NCBI RefSeq assembly: GCF_001457835.1
Contig: NZ_LN898229.1
Span: 488,082-552,081, forward strand
Length of the DNA: 64,000 bases
Reading direction: 5' to 3'
From: Fenollaria timonensis
Lineage (GTDB): Bacteria > Bacillota > Clostridia > Tissierellales > Peptoniphilaceae
The notes beneath the pieces are model-generated. The model made no database searches. It was given only the letters and a program-made list of their open reading frames with translations, and was not told the origin of the DNA. The translations under genes and the position numbers were made by a program. Shown here in pieces: positions 33,971 through 42,498 of this stretch (position 1 is its first letter; each line of letters starts with the position of its first letter).

Positions 33971-34522
33971 ATGAAGTTTAAATTTAGAAAAGCTGGAACT
34001 GTTATATTAGCTGTAGTATTATTTTTTAGCATCTTCAACTTAGAAGCTGTTAGTGCAACTTCTATTAATGATACAAAAAATAATATGAAAATTGAAGATG
34101 ATGTCAATATGTTAAGAATTGGCTTAGTTGAAAGAAAAAAATATGTTAGGAACGAGACAGTGACAACTACTGTTACTCCAGCAGGTCAAGATGATTTAAT
34201 TAGCTTTAATACACCTGGGGCTGTATTTATATACGAAGGAGGACCTACAGTTTCAATGTCATTTAACTTAGGTGGAAATTTATTTTCGCTTGGTGTTGAC
34301 ATAGGTTATGTAAGTAAAAATGGTTATGGAGGATATATTGTTAATTATCCACCAGATGGAAAAACATATAGAGTTATAGACACACAAACAATAGAATGTA
34401 AAATTTACAAAGTAGAATTATATGATCAAGAACAAGGAAAGGTATTAAAAACATATTATAAAGCAGAAAGAGACCCAAATTACCAAGTAAAACATTTATT
34501 CGATTTAGAAAGAGTATATTAA
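33971..34522 (+). CDS. small secreted protein of unknown function
   Basis: A 183-residue protein with a clear Sec signal peptide (basic MKFKFRKAG, hydrophobic TVILAVVLFFSIF, likely cleavage after AVSA near residue 29). The mature part of about 150 residues is beta-rich and contains ETVTTTVTPAGQ, a Gly-rich GGPTVSMSFNLGGN and GGYIVNYPPDGKTYRV. No sortase motif, SLH domain or lipobox is seen, so it is probably released. It is coupled to the second DUF4177 gene. Its codons are more AT-rich than the flanking SLH gene. No family recognised. Confidence 0.75.
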   Translation: MKFKFRKAGTVILAVVLFFSIFNLEAVSATSINDTKNNMKIEDDVNMLRIGLVERKKYVRNETVTTTVTPAGQDDLISFNTPGAVFIYEGGPTVSMSFNLGGNLFSLGVDIGYVSKNGYGGYIVNYPPDGKTYRVIDTQTIECKIYKVELYDQEQGKVLKTYYKAERDPNYQVKHLFDLERVY

Positions 34523-34546
34523 TTAAAATTAATTTTAAATATTTTT

Positions 34547-34571
34547 GAGGGCAAGCAATGCCCTCTTTTTT
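34547..34571 (+). terminator. rho-independent terminator
   Basis: GAGGGCA, 5-nt loop, TGCCCTC and TTTTTT end the DUF4177-secreted protein operon. Confidence 0.88.
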
Positions 34572-34636
34572 GTTTGAAAAATCCATTTCCATGGTATAAA
34601 TAAATATAAGCACAAATCAATTTGGGAGGTAATATT

Positions 34637-37117
34637 ATGAAGATGAAGAGAATTTTATCATTCGTTCTAGCCTTTGTATTAGTGGCGAGTACCATTAACG
34701 TAGGCTTTGCGCAAGGAGAAGTAAAAACTAATAAAGACAAGATTGACTACCTTGTTGAAAAAGGCTACGTTCTAGGCGACGCCAAAGGACTTAGACTTAA
34801 CGACTCGATCACGAGAGAAGAGTTTGCGGTTATGCTAACAAAGGTACTTAAGCAAGAAAATGCCGCAAAGGCAGCTATGAGCGTGCCTAGCGCATTTAAG
34901 GACATGGCAGCCGATCGCTGGTCAAACGGCTATGTCAATATCGCGAGCGAATTAAAAATTATCGCTGGTTATAGCGATGGCACTTTCAGACCAAGAAAAA
35001 ACGTTTCTTATCAAGAAGCCATCAAGATGCTAGCCGTTGCGGCTGGCGGAACTGACATCAAGCCAGCGACTGAAGGCGAATGGGCTGCACCATTTATCAG
35101 CTATGCAGCAAGCAAGGGCCTTTTGAATGGCCTAGGCGAGCTAAAATACAAGGATCAAGCGACTAGGGAAAATGTTTTTGTAATGATATATAACTACCTA
35201 GATGGCGTGAGAGAAGCTGATTTATCAAAGCTTACAGCCATAGTTACAAAGACAAATGCTAACTCAAATCTAAGTGAAAAGCAAGCCGAAATCGTCGTTC
35301 TAAAATCAAGCTTAGAAGGCTTTAAGGAAGGCGCTTCCTACATCGTAGACCTTAAGGACGGCATGGATGCCATGGACATTTTAGGCAGAGTTTATGACCT
35401 AGACATCGACAAAAATAACGTGATCAAAACTTACAGAGCAAGCGCTTTAGCTAAGACTGAGATCGCGCCTATCGCTATCAAGGGCGCTAGACTTTACGTC
35501 GGTGGCGACTCAAAGGATTCGACTGTGCTTGAGGACAAGGCGGCGCTTACTGAACAAAAGTTCCGCGGCGCAGCAGTTAACGGCAAGTACTTTGATATAT
35601 TCATGGATTTTGCTAAGGAAACGAACTACAAGGCAGACTTTGCCTACGTTACAAGCATCAACGCGAAAGTTGTTTACATCAAGGCTTTCACTTTTGATGA
35701 TATAATGCCAGTTTTTGCTTATGATAATGGCGCAGTTAAGGCTATTGACGACGAAACAGGTGCTATAGTTAAGAGAAATCTTAAAAAAGCTTATTTATAT
35801 GATAATGGCAAGCTTATGCCAATGGACCTATCTAAGCTAGAAAAGTACGATGTATTGCACTTCTACGCTAGCGATGAGGCAATAGCTCTTAAGAATAAAG
35901 TAGAGGGCGAAGGCGCTAGATACAAATTAAGCAAGGGTGGCGCATACATTAACCTAGCTAATAAAGACTATAAGCTATCAGACGAAAAGGCTAGAAGAGC
36001 CGTTGCGACTGTTGATGAAAAGATATTTACACAAGTTAACGCAGCGAAGTACAATGACGAAGTAAAACTATTAACAAATGAAAAAGTTAATTTAGCACTA
36101 GATATATTCGGAAACGTTCAAGTGATTTACGGAAAACTTTCCTTTGACGAAGACGTATTCATGATTGACAGAGTGACTACAAACGCAGTAGCACTAATCG
36201 ATAGAAATGGCAAAGAAATCAGGGTTCAAGACTCACTTGACCTAAGAATTTATAGAGATGGCAAGGAAATCAGACTTTCTGAGCTAAATAACTACGACAT
36301 CGTCTACGCCATTTACAATAAGGACGCTATTCAAAAGATATTCGTTCTAAATGGACTAAAGGACTACGACAAGGCATTCAAGCCGCTTGACAAGGACGGC
36401 AAGACTTATAAGGTCTTCGCGCCAACTAAGAGCGTTAGAAGAAGCTCCATTTACGTAGCGGGTAAAGAAGTGAACCTTCTTGACAATACTTTATTATATA
36501 ATTTAGTACAAGCTGGCAAGGACTATAGAGTTGAGACTATAACTCTAGATGAAGTGAAAAACGCAGGCTTCGACAAGACTGTAACAGCTTATGTATTCAC
36601 AGTTAAGGACCTTAAGGACAAGGACGTTACTAAGTACGACAGTTTCCACGGCAGTGACGACGCGCCAGTTGCAATCGTTTTCAAGAACGTTGAAAAGAAG
36701 AAAGTTGTCGACAAGGAAGATATCATCGAGCTTAGAAGTGAGTATGATGCCAAGATTGACAAGTCTTTCGAAGGCTACGACAAGACTACTACACTTAGAG
36801 TTTACGAGACAGATGGCGAAAAATTCGAAAATTGCAAGGCCGGTGACATCGTTAAACTAGGCCTTGATAAGGACGGCAAGGTCTTAAGACTGGATAAGCT
36901 AATCACTGATCTAAGCGAAGAATACACAGTTCTAAACGTTTTATACGACGCAGGTGGCAATGAAAAGCTAGCTCTTAAAGATAGTAAGGGTAAAGAACTT
37001 AGCGTTTATACTAATGATAAGAGAGTAGTTTTCGGAAAGAATTATGCTAAGGATAGTGTGATTAAGATTGCGCTTAATGAGAATGGGGAGGCGTACGTAA
37101 TAAACGTTATTAAGTAA
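34637..37117 (+). CDS. secreted S-layer-type protein with N-terminal SLH domains
   Basis: An 826-residue exported protein. The signal peptide spans about residues 1-26 (MKRILSFVLAFVLVASTINVGFA). Three SLH domains follow at about 30-75, 90-145 and 150-205, including FKDMAADRWSNGYVNIASELKIIAGYSDGTFRPRKNVS. SLH domains hold proteins on pyruvylated secondary wall polymers. The remaining 600 residues are Lys/Asp-rich with no recognised domain. ATG 34637 follows GGGAGGT; a TTG at 34622 lies before the ribosome binding site and is rejected. The N-terminal SLH layout differs from the C-terminal SLH proteins at 50-57 kb. It may be a main S-layer or wall-organising protein. Confidence 0.9.
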   Translation: MKMKRILSFVLAFVLVASTINVGFAQGEVKTNKDKIDYLVEKGYVLGDAKGLRLNDSITREEFAVMLTKVLKQENAAKAAMSVPSAFKDMAADRWSNGYVNIASELKIIAGYSDGTFRPRKNVSYQEAIKMLAVAAGGTDIKPATEGEWAAPFISYAASKGLLNGLGELKYKDQATRENVFVMIYNYLDGVREADLSKLTAIVTKTNANSNLSEKQAEIVVLKSSLEGFKEGASYIVDLKDGMDAMDILGRVYDLDIDKNNVIKTYRASALAKTEIAPIAIKGARLYVGGDSKDSTVLEDKAALTEQKFRGAAVNGKYFDIFMDFAKETNYKADFAYVTSINAKVVYIKAFTFDDIMPVFAYDNGAVKAIDDETGAIVKRNLKKAYLYDNGKLMPMDLSKLEKYDVLHFYASDEAIALKNKVEGEGARYKLSKGGAYINLANKDYKLSDEKARRAVATVDEKIFTQVNAAKYNDEVKLLTNEKVNLALDIFGNVQVIYGKLSFDEDVFMIDRVTTNAVALIDRNGKEIRVQDSLDLRIYRDGKEIRLSELNNYDIVYAIYNKDAIQKIFVLNGLKDYDKAFKPLDKDGKTYKVFAPTKSVRRSSIYVAGKEVNLLDNTLLYNLVQAGKDYRVETITLDEVKNAGFDKTVTAYVFTVKDLKDKDVTKYDSFHGSDDAPVAIVFKNVEKKKVVDKEDIIELRSEYDAKIDKSFEGYDKTTTLRVYETDGEKFENCKAGDIVKLGLDKDGKVLRLDKLITDLSEEYTVLNVLYDAGGNEKLALKDSKGKELSVYTNDKRVVFGKNYAKDSVIKIALNENGEAYVINVIK

Positions 37118-37238
37118 TTTCGCATTCGATTTGCGCCTGAAACTCGTTCGCTTCTCGGCAATGCTCGAGTATGCCATATACGCTCCGCTTGCCTCGAAGC
37201 TCCACATCGTCTCATGCATCAAATCGCTCTGCGAAATT
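37116..37238. repeat. structured intergenic repeat, family 1, copy B
   Basis: A 123-bp copy with terminal inverted repeats AATTTCGCATTCGATTTG and CAAATCGCTCTGCGAAATT. It begins within the stop codon of the SLH gene. The inner GTATATGGCATAC stem replaces GTACTAATGTAC of copy A and GTACATAAAGTAC of copy C. Confidence 0.75.
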
Positions 37239-37361
37239 TATGCGGGGTATGTATAGAGCGATAAATCATACGCTTTGTTAAAAATTAGATAAGTATAATA
37301 GAGATCGATATAAATGATATGTACCCTCTTTACTGGACAAACCAGTAAGGAGGGTATTTTT

Positions 37362-37676
37362 ATGCGATATAGTTATGAATTAAAAAAAGAATGCGTAGAA
37401 CTATACAAACAAGGAAAGTGGATGGAACCACCAGAAGGAGTTACACAAGAAGCTTTCAGGAAAAAAATTAGGTATTGGGTCAGACTTGTAGACTTTCATG
37501 GAGAAGAGATACTAAAACACAAAGAGCAGGATAAAAAGTGGACTGCAGAAGAAAAATTTAAATGGATATCAAAAGTATTAGTAGGAAATTCATATAAGTC
37601 TGTAGCTATAGAGGCTGGCATTTCAAGTGGTCAACTTTACAATTGGGTTAATAAATATAAAAAATTTTGGGTATAA
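37362..37676 (+). CDS. IS3-family OrfA, frameshifted
   Basis: A 104-residue reading frame starting MRYSYELKKECVELYKQGKW with a helix-turn-helix near residues 70-95 (SYKSVAIEAGISSGQLYNWV). It stops early at NKYKKFWV. After an A6 run at 37659-37664 the expected continuation (NFGYNSLEIKKRGRPSKMND) is found in another frame and runs directly into orfB. A single extra A, or slippage on the A run, explains this. ATG 37362 follows AAGGAGGG. The upstream frame from 37314 lies in the inverted repeat and is rejected. Confidence 0.8.
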   Translation: MRYSYELKKECVELYKQGKWMEPPEGVTQEAFRKKIRYWVRLVDFHGEEILKHKEQDKKWTAEEKFKWISKVLVGNSYKSVAIEAGISSGQLYNWVNKYKKFWV

Positions 37677-38751
37677 TTCTCTTGAAATTAAGAAGAGAGG
37701 AAGACCATCTAAAATGAATGATAAGGATGAAAACACTAATATAGAGCCAAAGCCACTTAACGAATCCGAACGAGAAGAGCTTATTCGTTTAAGAGAAGAA
37801 GTCAGATATTTAAAAACAGAGCGAGCAGTCGAAAAAAAAATTAGACGCCTTGAGAAGGGAAAAATATGCTGCATATCTCAAGGCGAAAAAGCAGCAGTCA
37901 TCAGAGAATTAAGAAATGAAGGCCACATACTAAAAGACCTTTTAAGTGCTATGAACCTACCTAAATCAACATACTACTACGAATTAAGTAAAGTTGACCA
38001 AGTTGATCTAAGAAACAAAGAAATCAAAGAAAAGATACAAGAAATATTTACCTCAAACAAAGGTAGATACGGAGTAAGAAGAGTGCATCAAGCACTTTTA
38101 AGTAAAGGATATATAGTTAACCACAAAAGAGTTCAAAGACTTATGCACAATATGCAGCTTCTAGGTAAGAGACCAAAAGAAAAGTATCATTCATATATGG
38201 GTAAAGTTGGTAAAGTAGCTGATAACATCATAAACAGAGACTTCACATCAACAAAGCCATGTGCTAAGTGGACTACAGATGTATCTCAATTTAACTTCTC
38301 GTGGGGTAAATGCTACCTATCGCCAATATTAGATATGTACACAAACGAAATCATCTCATACGACTTATCTTTACACCCAAACCTAGAGCAAGTATCAAGA
38401 ATGCTTAATAGAGCATTTGAAAAGTTTCCATGCGTAGAAGGCTTAATCATGCACTCAGACCAAGGCTGGCAATATCAAAACAGCTACTACATCAAAGAAT
38501 TAGAAAAACATAAAATAACTCAGTCAATGTCAAGAAAAGGAAACTGCTACGATAACTGCATAATGGAAACATTCTTTGGAAGACTAAAAACAGAGATGTA
38601 TTATGGATGTGAAAGAGAGTTTAAAACATTTGAAGAGTTTTCAAAAGCAATTGATGAATATATATACTACTATAATAACGAAAGGATTCAGAAGAAAACA
38701 AAATGGATGCCACCTACTTTGTATAGGTTAGCATCCATGAATGTAAACTAA
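37627..38751 (+). CDS. IS3-family OrfA C-terminus fused to OrfB integrase
   Basis: A 374-residue frame. Sequence that is really coding starts near 37660 with the OrfA C-terminal part and a heptad helix (LIRLREEVRYLKTERAVEKKI). It continues as an rve integrase: HTH_21 segment GRYGVRRVHQALLSKG, DDE residues in WTTDVSQF, HSDQGWQYQ and NCIMETFFGRLKTE. Unlike the first element, OrfA tail and integrase share one frame here. Without the A-run shift the element would encode one protein of about 460 residues. Confidence 0.85.
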   Translation: MVNFTIGLINIKNFGYNSLEIKKRGRPSKMNDKDENTNIEPKPLNESEREELIRLREEVRYLKTERAVEKKIRRLEKGKICCISQGEKAAVIRELRNEGHILKDLLSAMNLPKSTYYYELSKVDQVDLRNKEIKEKIQEIFTSNKGRYGVRRVHQALLSKGYIVNHKRVQRLMHNMQLLGKRPKEKYHSYMGKVGKVADNIINRDFTSTKPCAKWTTDVSQFNFSWGKCYLSPILDMYTNEIISYDLSLHPNLEQVSRMLNRAFEKFPCVEGLIMHSDQGWQYQNSYYIKELEKHKITQSMSRKGNCYDNCIMETFFGRLKTEMYYGCEREFKTFEEFSKAIDEYIYYYNNERIQKKTKWMPPTLYRLASMNVN

Positions 38752-38890
38752 ATATTAATGTGTCCAGTTTTCTGGGTACACATCAAAATTATCGGTCTCT
38801 TTTTTTGACTTGCCACTCAACACTATTTTAATAAACTTAACAGTAAATTTACATAATTATCATATAATATATTAAAAAGAAGGTGTTCAT

Positions 38891-39154
38891 ATGAAAAATC
38901 TATTTTTAGTAAAAGTATTGATAATATTAATAAAATTAACTGGACTTACATTGGCTTGGATATCAGTTATAAAACAGGGCGTAGAACCAATTAAGCCTCT
39001 ATTTATAGTTGGAGCAGTATTTATGTTTGGTTCAATAATATTCCAAATGATCTTTCTTAGATGCCCGCACTGCAATAAAGAGCTTAGCTCAATAGGGCGC
39101 TTAGGTGACTACTGCCCATATTGTGGAGGAAGATTAGATAGAGAAGATGAATAA
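38891..39154 (+). CDS. small membrane protein with C-terminal zinc ribbon
   Basis: An 87-residue protein with two hydrophobic helices (about residues 3-22 and 34-54) and a zinc-ribbon tail CPHCNKEL..YCPYCGGRL with four cysteines. Both ends should face the cytosol. Similar small zinc-ribbon membrane proteins are common in Firmicutes without assigned function. AAGAAGGTG precedes the ATG. It sits just outside the second IS element. Confidence 0.75.
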   Translation: MKNLFLVKVLIILIKLTGLTLAWISVIKQGVEPIKPLFIVGAVFMFGSIIFQMIFLRCPHCNKELSSIGRLGDYCPYCGGRLDREDE

Positions 39155-39236
39155 AAATATTTGTATTAAACTTTTAATATTAGCAAAGACTTTTCTATGA
39201 TATAATAAAGCCAATATAGTATCAGAGGTGTGTTGA

Positions 39237-39413
39237 GTGAGTAAAAAAGATAAAGTAAGTAAAATCAAAAGAGATATGCAAAATAAAAGAAGAGAAGAAA
39301 ATAAAAGAGAAACAGAATACATTTCATCAATTTCGGGACTAAAGGAGAGTATAATCGAAGGCTTAAGGGCGGACCCAAGTGAGTTTGTCAGCGAAGATGA
39401 AGTAAAATATTAA
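39237..39413 (+). CDS. 58-residue basic-acidic small protein
   Basis: A short gene with GTG start at 39237 after AGAGGTG (6-nt spacing), encoding MSKKDKVSKIKRDMQNKRRE and ending SEFVSEDEVKY. The first half is strongly basic and helical, the second half acidic, with no hydrophobic segment. A TATAAT-like box lies at about 39200. It ends 16 bp before the peptidase E gene, so both are probably on one transcript. No family recognised. The charge split suggests nucleic acid or protein binding, but that is inference. Confidence 0.6.
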   Translation: MSKKDKVSKIKRDMQNKRREENKRETEYISSISGLKESIIEGLRADPSEFVSEDEVKY

Positions 39414-39429
39414 ACATAGGAGGGATTTT

Positions 39430-40113
39430 ATGATAGTAGCTATTGGAGGCGGGGAAGTAGGCTTAAATGAAACTTACGAGATAGATAAATTTATTGTAGA
39501 GGCAGCAAAAAAAGAAAATCCAAATTTTCTGTTTATTCCGACAGCAAGTAAAGATGCTCCGGCTTATGTAAAAATTATTGATAAATTATATGGTGAGCTA
39601 GGATGCAAAACTGACACCTTGTATTTATCTAATGTAGAAGTAGACAAGGAAGAGGTCAATAAAAAGATAGAAAATGCAGATATCATCTATGTTGGCGGCG
39701 GCAATACCCAATACATGATGAAAGTTTGGGAAGAATACGGTGTAGACAAGGCGCTAATTAAGGCTTATAAAAGTGGCAAAGTACTCTCCGGCTTAAGTGC
39801 AGGCTCTATATGCTGGTTTATTTCAGGCCATAGCGATAGTGAGTTTATAGAAGATATTGAAAATCCAAAACCTATATGGGTTAAAGGTTTAGGCATCATA
39901 CCTTATTTGCATTGTCCTCATTATGACGAGCCTGATAGAGTAGGCTTTGATGAGTTTTATGCTGGACAGCTAACGGATGCTATTGCAATAGAAAATCAAG
40001 TAGCAATTGTTTGGGATAATTATGAAATGAAAGTAATCAAATCTAACCCTATGAAAAATGCATATAAACTTTCTTGGAGCGATAAAGGTGTCAAGAAAGA
40101 AGTTTTAAATTAA
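39430..40113 (+). CDS. peptidase E (S51 family, aspartyl dipeptidase)
   Basis: A 227-residue serine peptidase of the PepE group, which cleaves dipeptides with N-terminal Asp. The nucleophile is Ser123 in LSGLSAGSICWF. The oxyanion region is GGGNTQYMMKVW, and a His in LHCPHYDEPDRVGFDEF is the likely base. Length matches the family. AGGAGGG precedes the ATG. With IadA, the isoaspartyl hydrolase and the C69 dipeptidase, it gives the organism several enzymes for Asp-containing dipeptides. Confidence 0.88.
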   Translation: MIVAIGGGEVGLNETYEIDKFIVEAAKKENPNFLFIPTASKDAPAYVKIIDKLYGELGCKTDTLYLSNVEVDKEEVNKKIENADIIYVGGGNTQYMMKVWEEYGVDKALIKAYKSGKVLSGLSAGSICWFISGHSDSEFIEDIENPKPIWVKGLGIIPYLHCPHYDEPDRVGFDEFYAGQLTDAIAIENQVAIVWDNYEMKVIKSNPMKNAYKLSWSDKGVKKEVLN

Positions 40114-40164
40114 GAGTTTTCATATTATGAAAAGGGCAAATTAAAATTTATTGGAGGTATAAAT

Positions 40165-40710
40165 ATGAAGTTTACACCAGAAAATTTTGAATTAAAAGAC
40201 GGCAGAATGTGTACAATTCGAGAAATTCAAGTAAAGGACGCTGAAGAAACAGTCGAATATTTAAAATCTGTTAGTGGGGAATCTGATTTTTTGAATTCTT
40301 ATCCAGAAGAAATACGTTTCTCAGCCGAAGAGGAAGCAAAATTAATAAAAGGTTTTAACGAATCTGATGATACCCTTATGCTTGTCGTTGAACTGGATGG
40401 AAGATTGATTGCAAACGGCACTATTACAAGGTTTAGAAGAAAGGAGATGCGCCACAGAGGAAATGTAGCTCTTGCTGTGTTAAAAGAATTCTGGAACAAA
40501 GGAATAGGGACAAAGGTGCTTCAATGCCTTGAAGACTATGCGAAAAAATTAGGGCTTTCACAACTTGAGCTTGATTATTACTCAGGTAATGAAAGAGGAA
40601 GGCTTCTTTATGAAAAACTTGGATTTATTCAAGTGGGAGAGACTCCTAATGCCATCATCTTAAAGGATGGAACCCTATATAGCAGTATAAAAATGGTGAA
40701 GAGCATATAA
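40165..40710 (+). CDS. GNAT-family N-acetyltransferase
   Basis: A 181-residue acetyltransferase. Motif A, the acetyl-CoA loop, is [26 protein letters not shown]. Motif B is [26 protein letters not shown]. The N-terminal [19 protein letters not shown] is typical of the Acetyltransf_3/RimI-like group. The acceptor is unknown. A TTGGAGGT ribosome binding site precedes the ATG. It follows peptidase E by 51 bp and may be cotranscribed. Confidence 0.88.
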   Translation: MKFTPENFELKDGRMCTIREIQVKDAEETVEYLKSVSGESDFLNSYPEEIRFSAEEEAKLIKGFNESDDTLMLVVELDGRLIANGTITRFRRKEMRHRGNVALAVLKEFWNKGIGTKVLQCLEDYAKKLGLSQLELDYYSGNERGRLLYEKLGFIQVGETPNAIILKDGTLYSSIKMVKSI

Positions 40711-40787
40711 AAGTGATGATTAAATAATTATTAAATTATGGATGCAAGGTGCAAAAATATTTTTCAAAGTGCATAGAATAAATATTC

Positions 40788-40901
40788 TTGACATTTACAT
40801 AACATTTGATATAATAAAAGCACCGAAAGCCTTATTAGTTAAGGATAAGGTACTCTAATTGACATGAGTTAAAGCACAGGATTTCCTGTGCTTAATTTTT
40901 T
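40788..40901 (+). ncRNA. candidate small RNA or attenuated leader
   Basis: A strong promoter (TTGACA 40788-40793, 16-bp spacer, TATAAT 40810-40815) is followed by about 75 nt with a CCTTAT/ATAAGG hairpin, a small ACTC/GAGT hairpin and a perfect terminator (AAGCACAGGA 40872-40881, TCCTGTGCTT 40884-40893, T-run). No open frame of useful length is present. It could be a free small RNA or a terminated leader of the downstream lan genes. It does not match a riboswitch class I recognise. Confidence 0.55.
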
Positions 40902-40988
40902 ATAACTAAATTAATCTAATTATAGAACATTTTCAAATTTTTGGTCTCAGTACTAGATGAGATATTAAATTTTAAAAGAATTTTATCT

Positions 40989-41022
40989 TCCTTATGAAAT
41001 CCTTAAGTTTATATTTTATACT
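40989..41022 (+). promoter_or_regulatory. 11-bp direct repeat and -10 box of the lanFEG operon
   Basis: TCCTTATG (40989) and TCCTTAAG (41000) are exactly 11 bp apart and end about 10 bp before a TATACT -10 at 41017-41022, with no -35. This is a typical OmpR-type activator site. The response regulator at 43270-43929 is the likely ligand. Confidence 0.7.
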
Positions 41023-41052
41023 AAGTTTATAAAATGAAGAGGAGGTTCATTT

Positions 41053-41754
41053 ATGGACAAATTTATATTAGAAACAAAAAATCTCACTAAAACTTTTGGA
41101 AAGCAAAAAGCAGTAGATAATATTTCTTTAAAAATAAAAGAGAATTCTATTTATGGTTTGCTAGGACCTAATGGCGCTGGCAAATCGACTACATTAAAGA
41201 TGATTACAGGAATGATTCATAAAACATCTGGTCAAATCTTTTTTGAAGGTCATGAGTGGAGTCGTGACGATTTGTCGGATATTGGTGCCTTGATAGAAAT
41301 GCCTGCCTTGTATGATAACCTATCAGCTAGGGAAAATTTAAAAGTAAGGACACTCCTATTAGGATTACCAGATTCTAGGATTGATGAAGTTTTGGAAATA
41401 GTAAGTTTAAAAGATACTGGCAAAAAGAAAAGTGGTCAGTTTTCTTTAGGTATGAAACAAAGGCTAGGTATCGCCATTGCCTTATTAAATAATCCTAAGC
41501 TTTTGATTTTAGATGAGCCAACAAATGGACTTGATCCACTAGGAATTCAAGAATTGCGTGGTTTAATACGTAGTTTTCCAGAAAAAGGAATAACCGTTAT
41601 TTTATCTAGTCATATTTTAGCAGAAGTTGAACAAACTGCTGATCATATTGGGATTATTAATAATGGAGAATTGAAATATCAAAACATTATTAATCATGAT
41701 GACAATTTAGAAGAACTTTTTATGGATGTTATAAAAAGTGGAATGGGAGTGTAA
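41053..41754 (+). CDS. lantibiotic-protection ABC transporter ATPase (LanF-like)
   Basis: A 233-residue ATPase. Walker A is GPNGAGKST, the signature FSLGMKQRLGIAIA, Walker B LLILDEPTNGLD, and the H-loop LSSHILAEV. A variant Q-loop with a Glu (ALIEMPALYDN) is typical of lantibiotic immunity transporters, where it is called the E-loop. Two dissimilar permease genes follow, then a two-component pair: the LanFEG-RK layout that expels peptides from the membrane. No lantibiotic biosynthesis genes are seen, so it protects against others' peptides. Confidence 0.92.
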   Translation: MDKFILETKNLTKTFGKQKAVDNISLKIKENSIYGLLGPNGAGKSTTLKMITGMIHKTSGQIFFEGHEWSRDDLSDIGALIEMPALYDNLSARENLKVRTLLLGLPDSRIDEVLEIVSLKDTGKKKSGQFSLGMKQRLGIAIALLNNPKLLILDEPTNGLDPLGIQELRGLIRSFPEKGITVILSSHILAEVEQTADHIGIINNGELKYQNIINHDDNLEELFMDVIKSGMGV

Positions 41755-41757
41755 AAA

Positions 41758-42498
41758 ATGATATCTTATATTCTTGCAGAAAATTTAAAACATAAGGGCA
41801 CTTTCTTAAAGAAGTTATTAGTTATTATGCCAATAACTTTAATCTTATTGTCACTCTTTCTTATGCCAAGTTATTTCACTACGAACGCATATAACTGGTG
41901 GTATGTCATAATAATGCCAGCAACTTTTGCCTTAATCCCAGCAATGATGCACAGAAAAGAGGATAGAAAATTAAAGTACAGAGCAGTTTTTCCTCTAAAT
42001 ATTAAGCTTGAAAAGTTGTGGGCTTCAAAAATAATCACAGCTTTAATTTACATGAGTATTACAGCTATGGTTCATATGCTAGGGGTATATATTTTTCAAT
42101 TTTTAATCGGTGGGCAATTAACACCAAACTATGGATTTTCAACATTACTATTTGCTAGTGCCTTACTAATAATAAGTAATATTTGGCAAATCCCTCTATG
42201 CTTTTTCTTAGCAAAAAAATTTGGCTTTATCGCAAGTATTGCAGTAAATGCAGTATTAGGTTTAGGAGCAGGAATATTGTTGTCTGACGGTGCTTTTTGG
42301 ATTTATTGCCCATATTCTTGGGGAATTAGATTAATGATTCCTGTTATGCATATTCTACCAAGTGGTATTTTAATAGAAGCATCAAATCCAATGGTATCAA
42401 ACACATCGTTACTTATTCCTTGTATTTTATCTATATGTCTATTTACCTTACTAACAATGATAAGTGCAAAATGGTTTTCAAATCAAGAGGTAAAATAA
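41758..42498 (+). CDS. lantibiotic-protection ABC permease (LanE/MutE-like)
   Basis: A 246-residue membrane protein with six helices. It starts ILAENLKHKGTFLKKLLVIMPI and contains the segment YNWWYVIIMPATFALIPAMMHRKEDRKLKYRAVF, close to the MutE/EpiE family. It starts 3 bp after the ATPase gene and its stop overlaps the next ATG (TAATG), so all three subunits are translationally coupled. It should pair with the following permease as a heterodimeric channel. Confidence 0.9.
   Translation: MISYILAENLKHKGTFLKKLLVIMPITLILLSLFLMPSYFTTNAYNWWYVIIMPATFALIPAMMHRKEDRKLKYRAVFPLNIKLEKLWASKIITALIYMSITAMVHMLGVYIFQFLIGGQLTPNYGFSTLLFASALLIISNIWQIPLCFFLAKKFGFIASIAVNAVLGLGAGILLSDGAFWIYCPYSWGIRLMIPVMHILPSGILIEASNPMVSNTSLLIPCILSICLFTLLTMISAKWFSNQEVK

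Larger units (their letters stand above)
37315..38785 (+). mobile_element. IS3-family insertion sequence, second type
   Basis: A 1471-bp element with 25-bp imperfect inverted repeats (19 of 25 matches): TGATATGTACCC..ACTGGACA on the left, and on the right, read inward, TGATGTGTACCC..ACTGGACA. A 3-bp target duplication AAA flanks it (37312-37314 and 38786-38788). It carries orfA and orfB but differs clearly in sequence from the element at 4163-5636. OrfA is interrupted by a frameshift. Confidence 0.9.

Noticed and set aside
34622-34637. TTG start at 34622 for the SLH protein
   Set aside because: It lies upstream of the GGGAGGT ribosome binding site; ATG 34637 gives a proper signal peptide.
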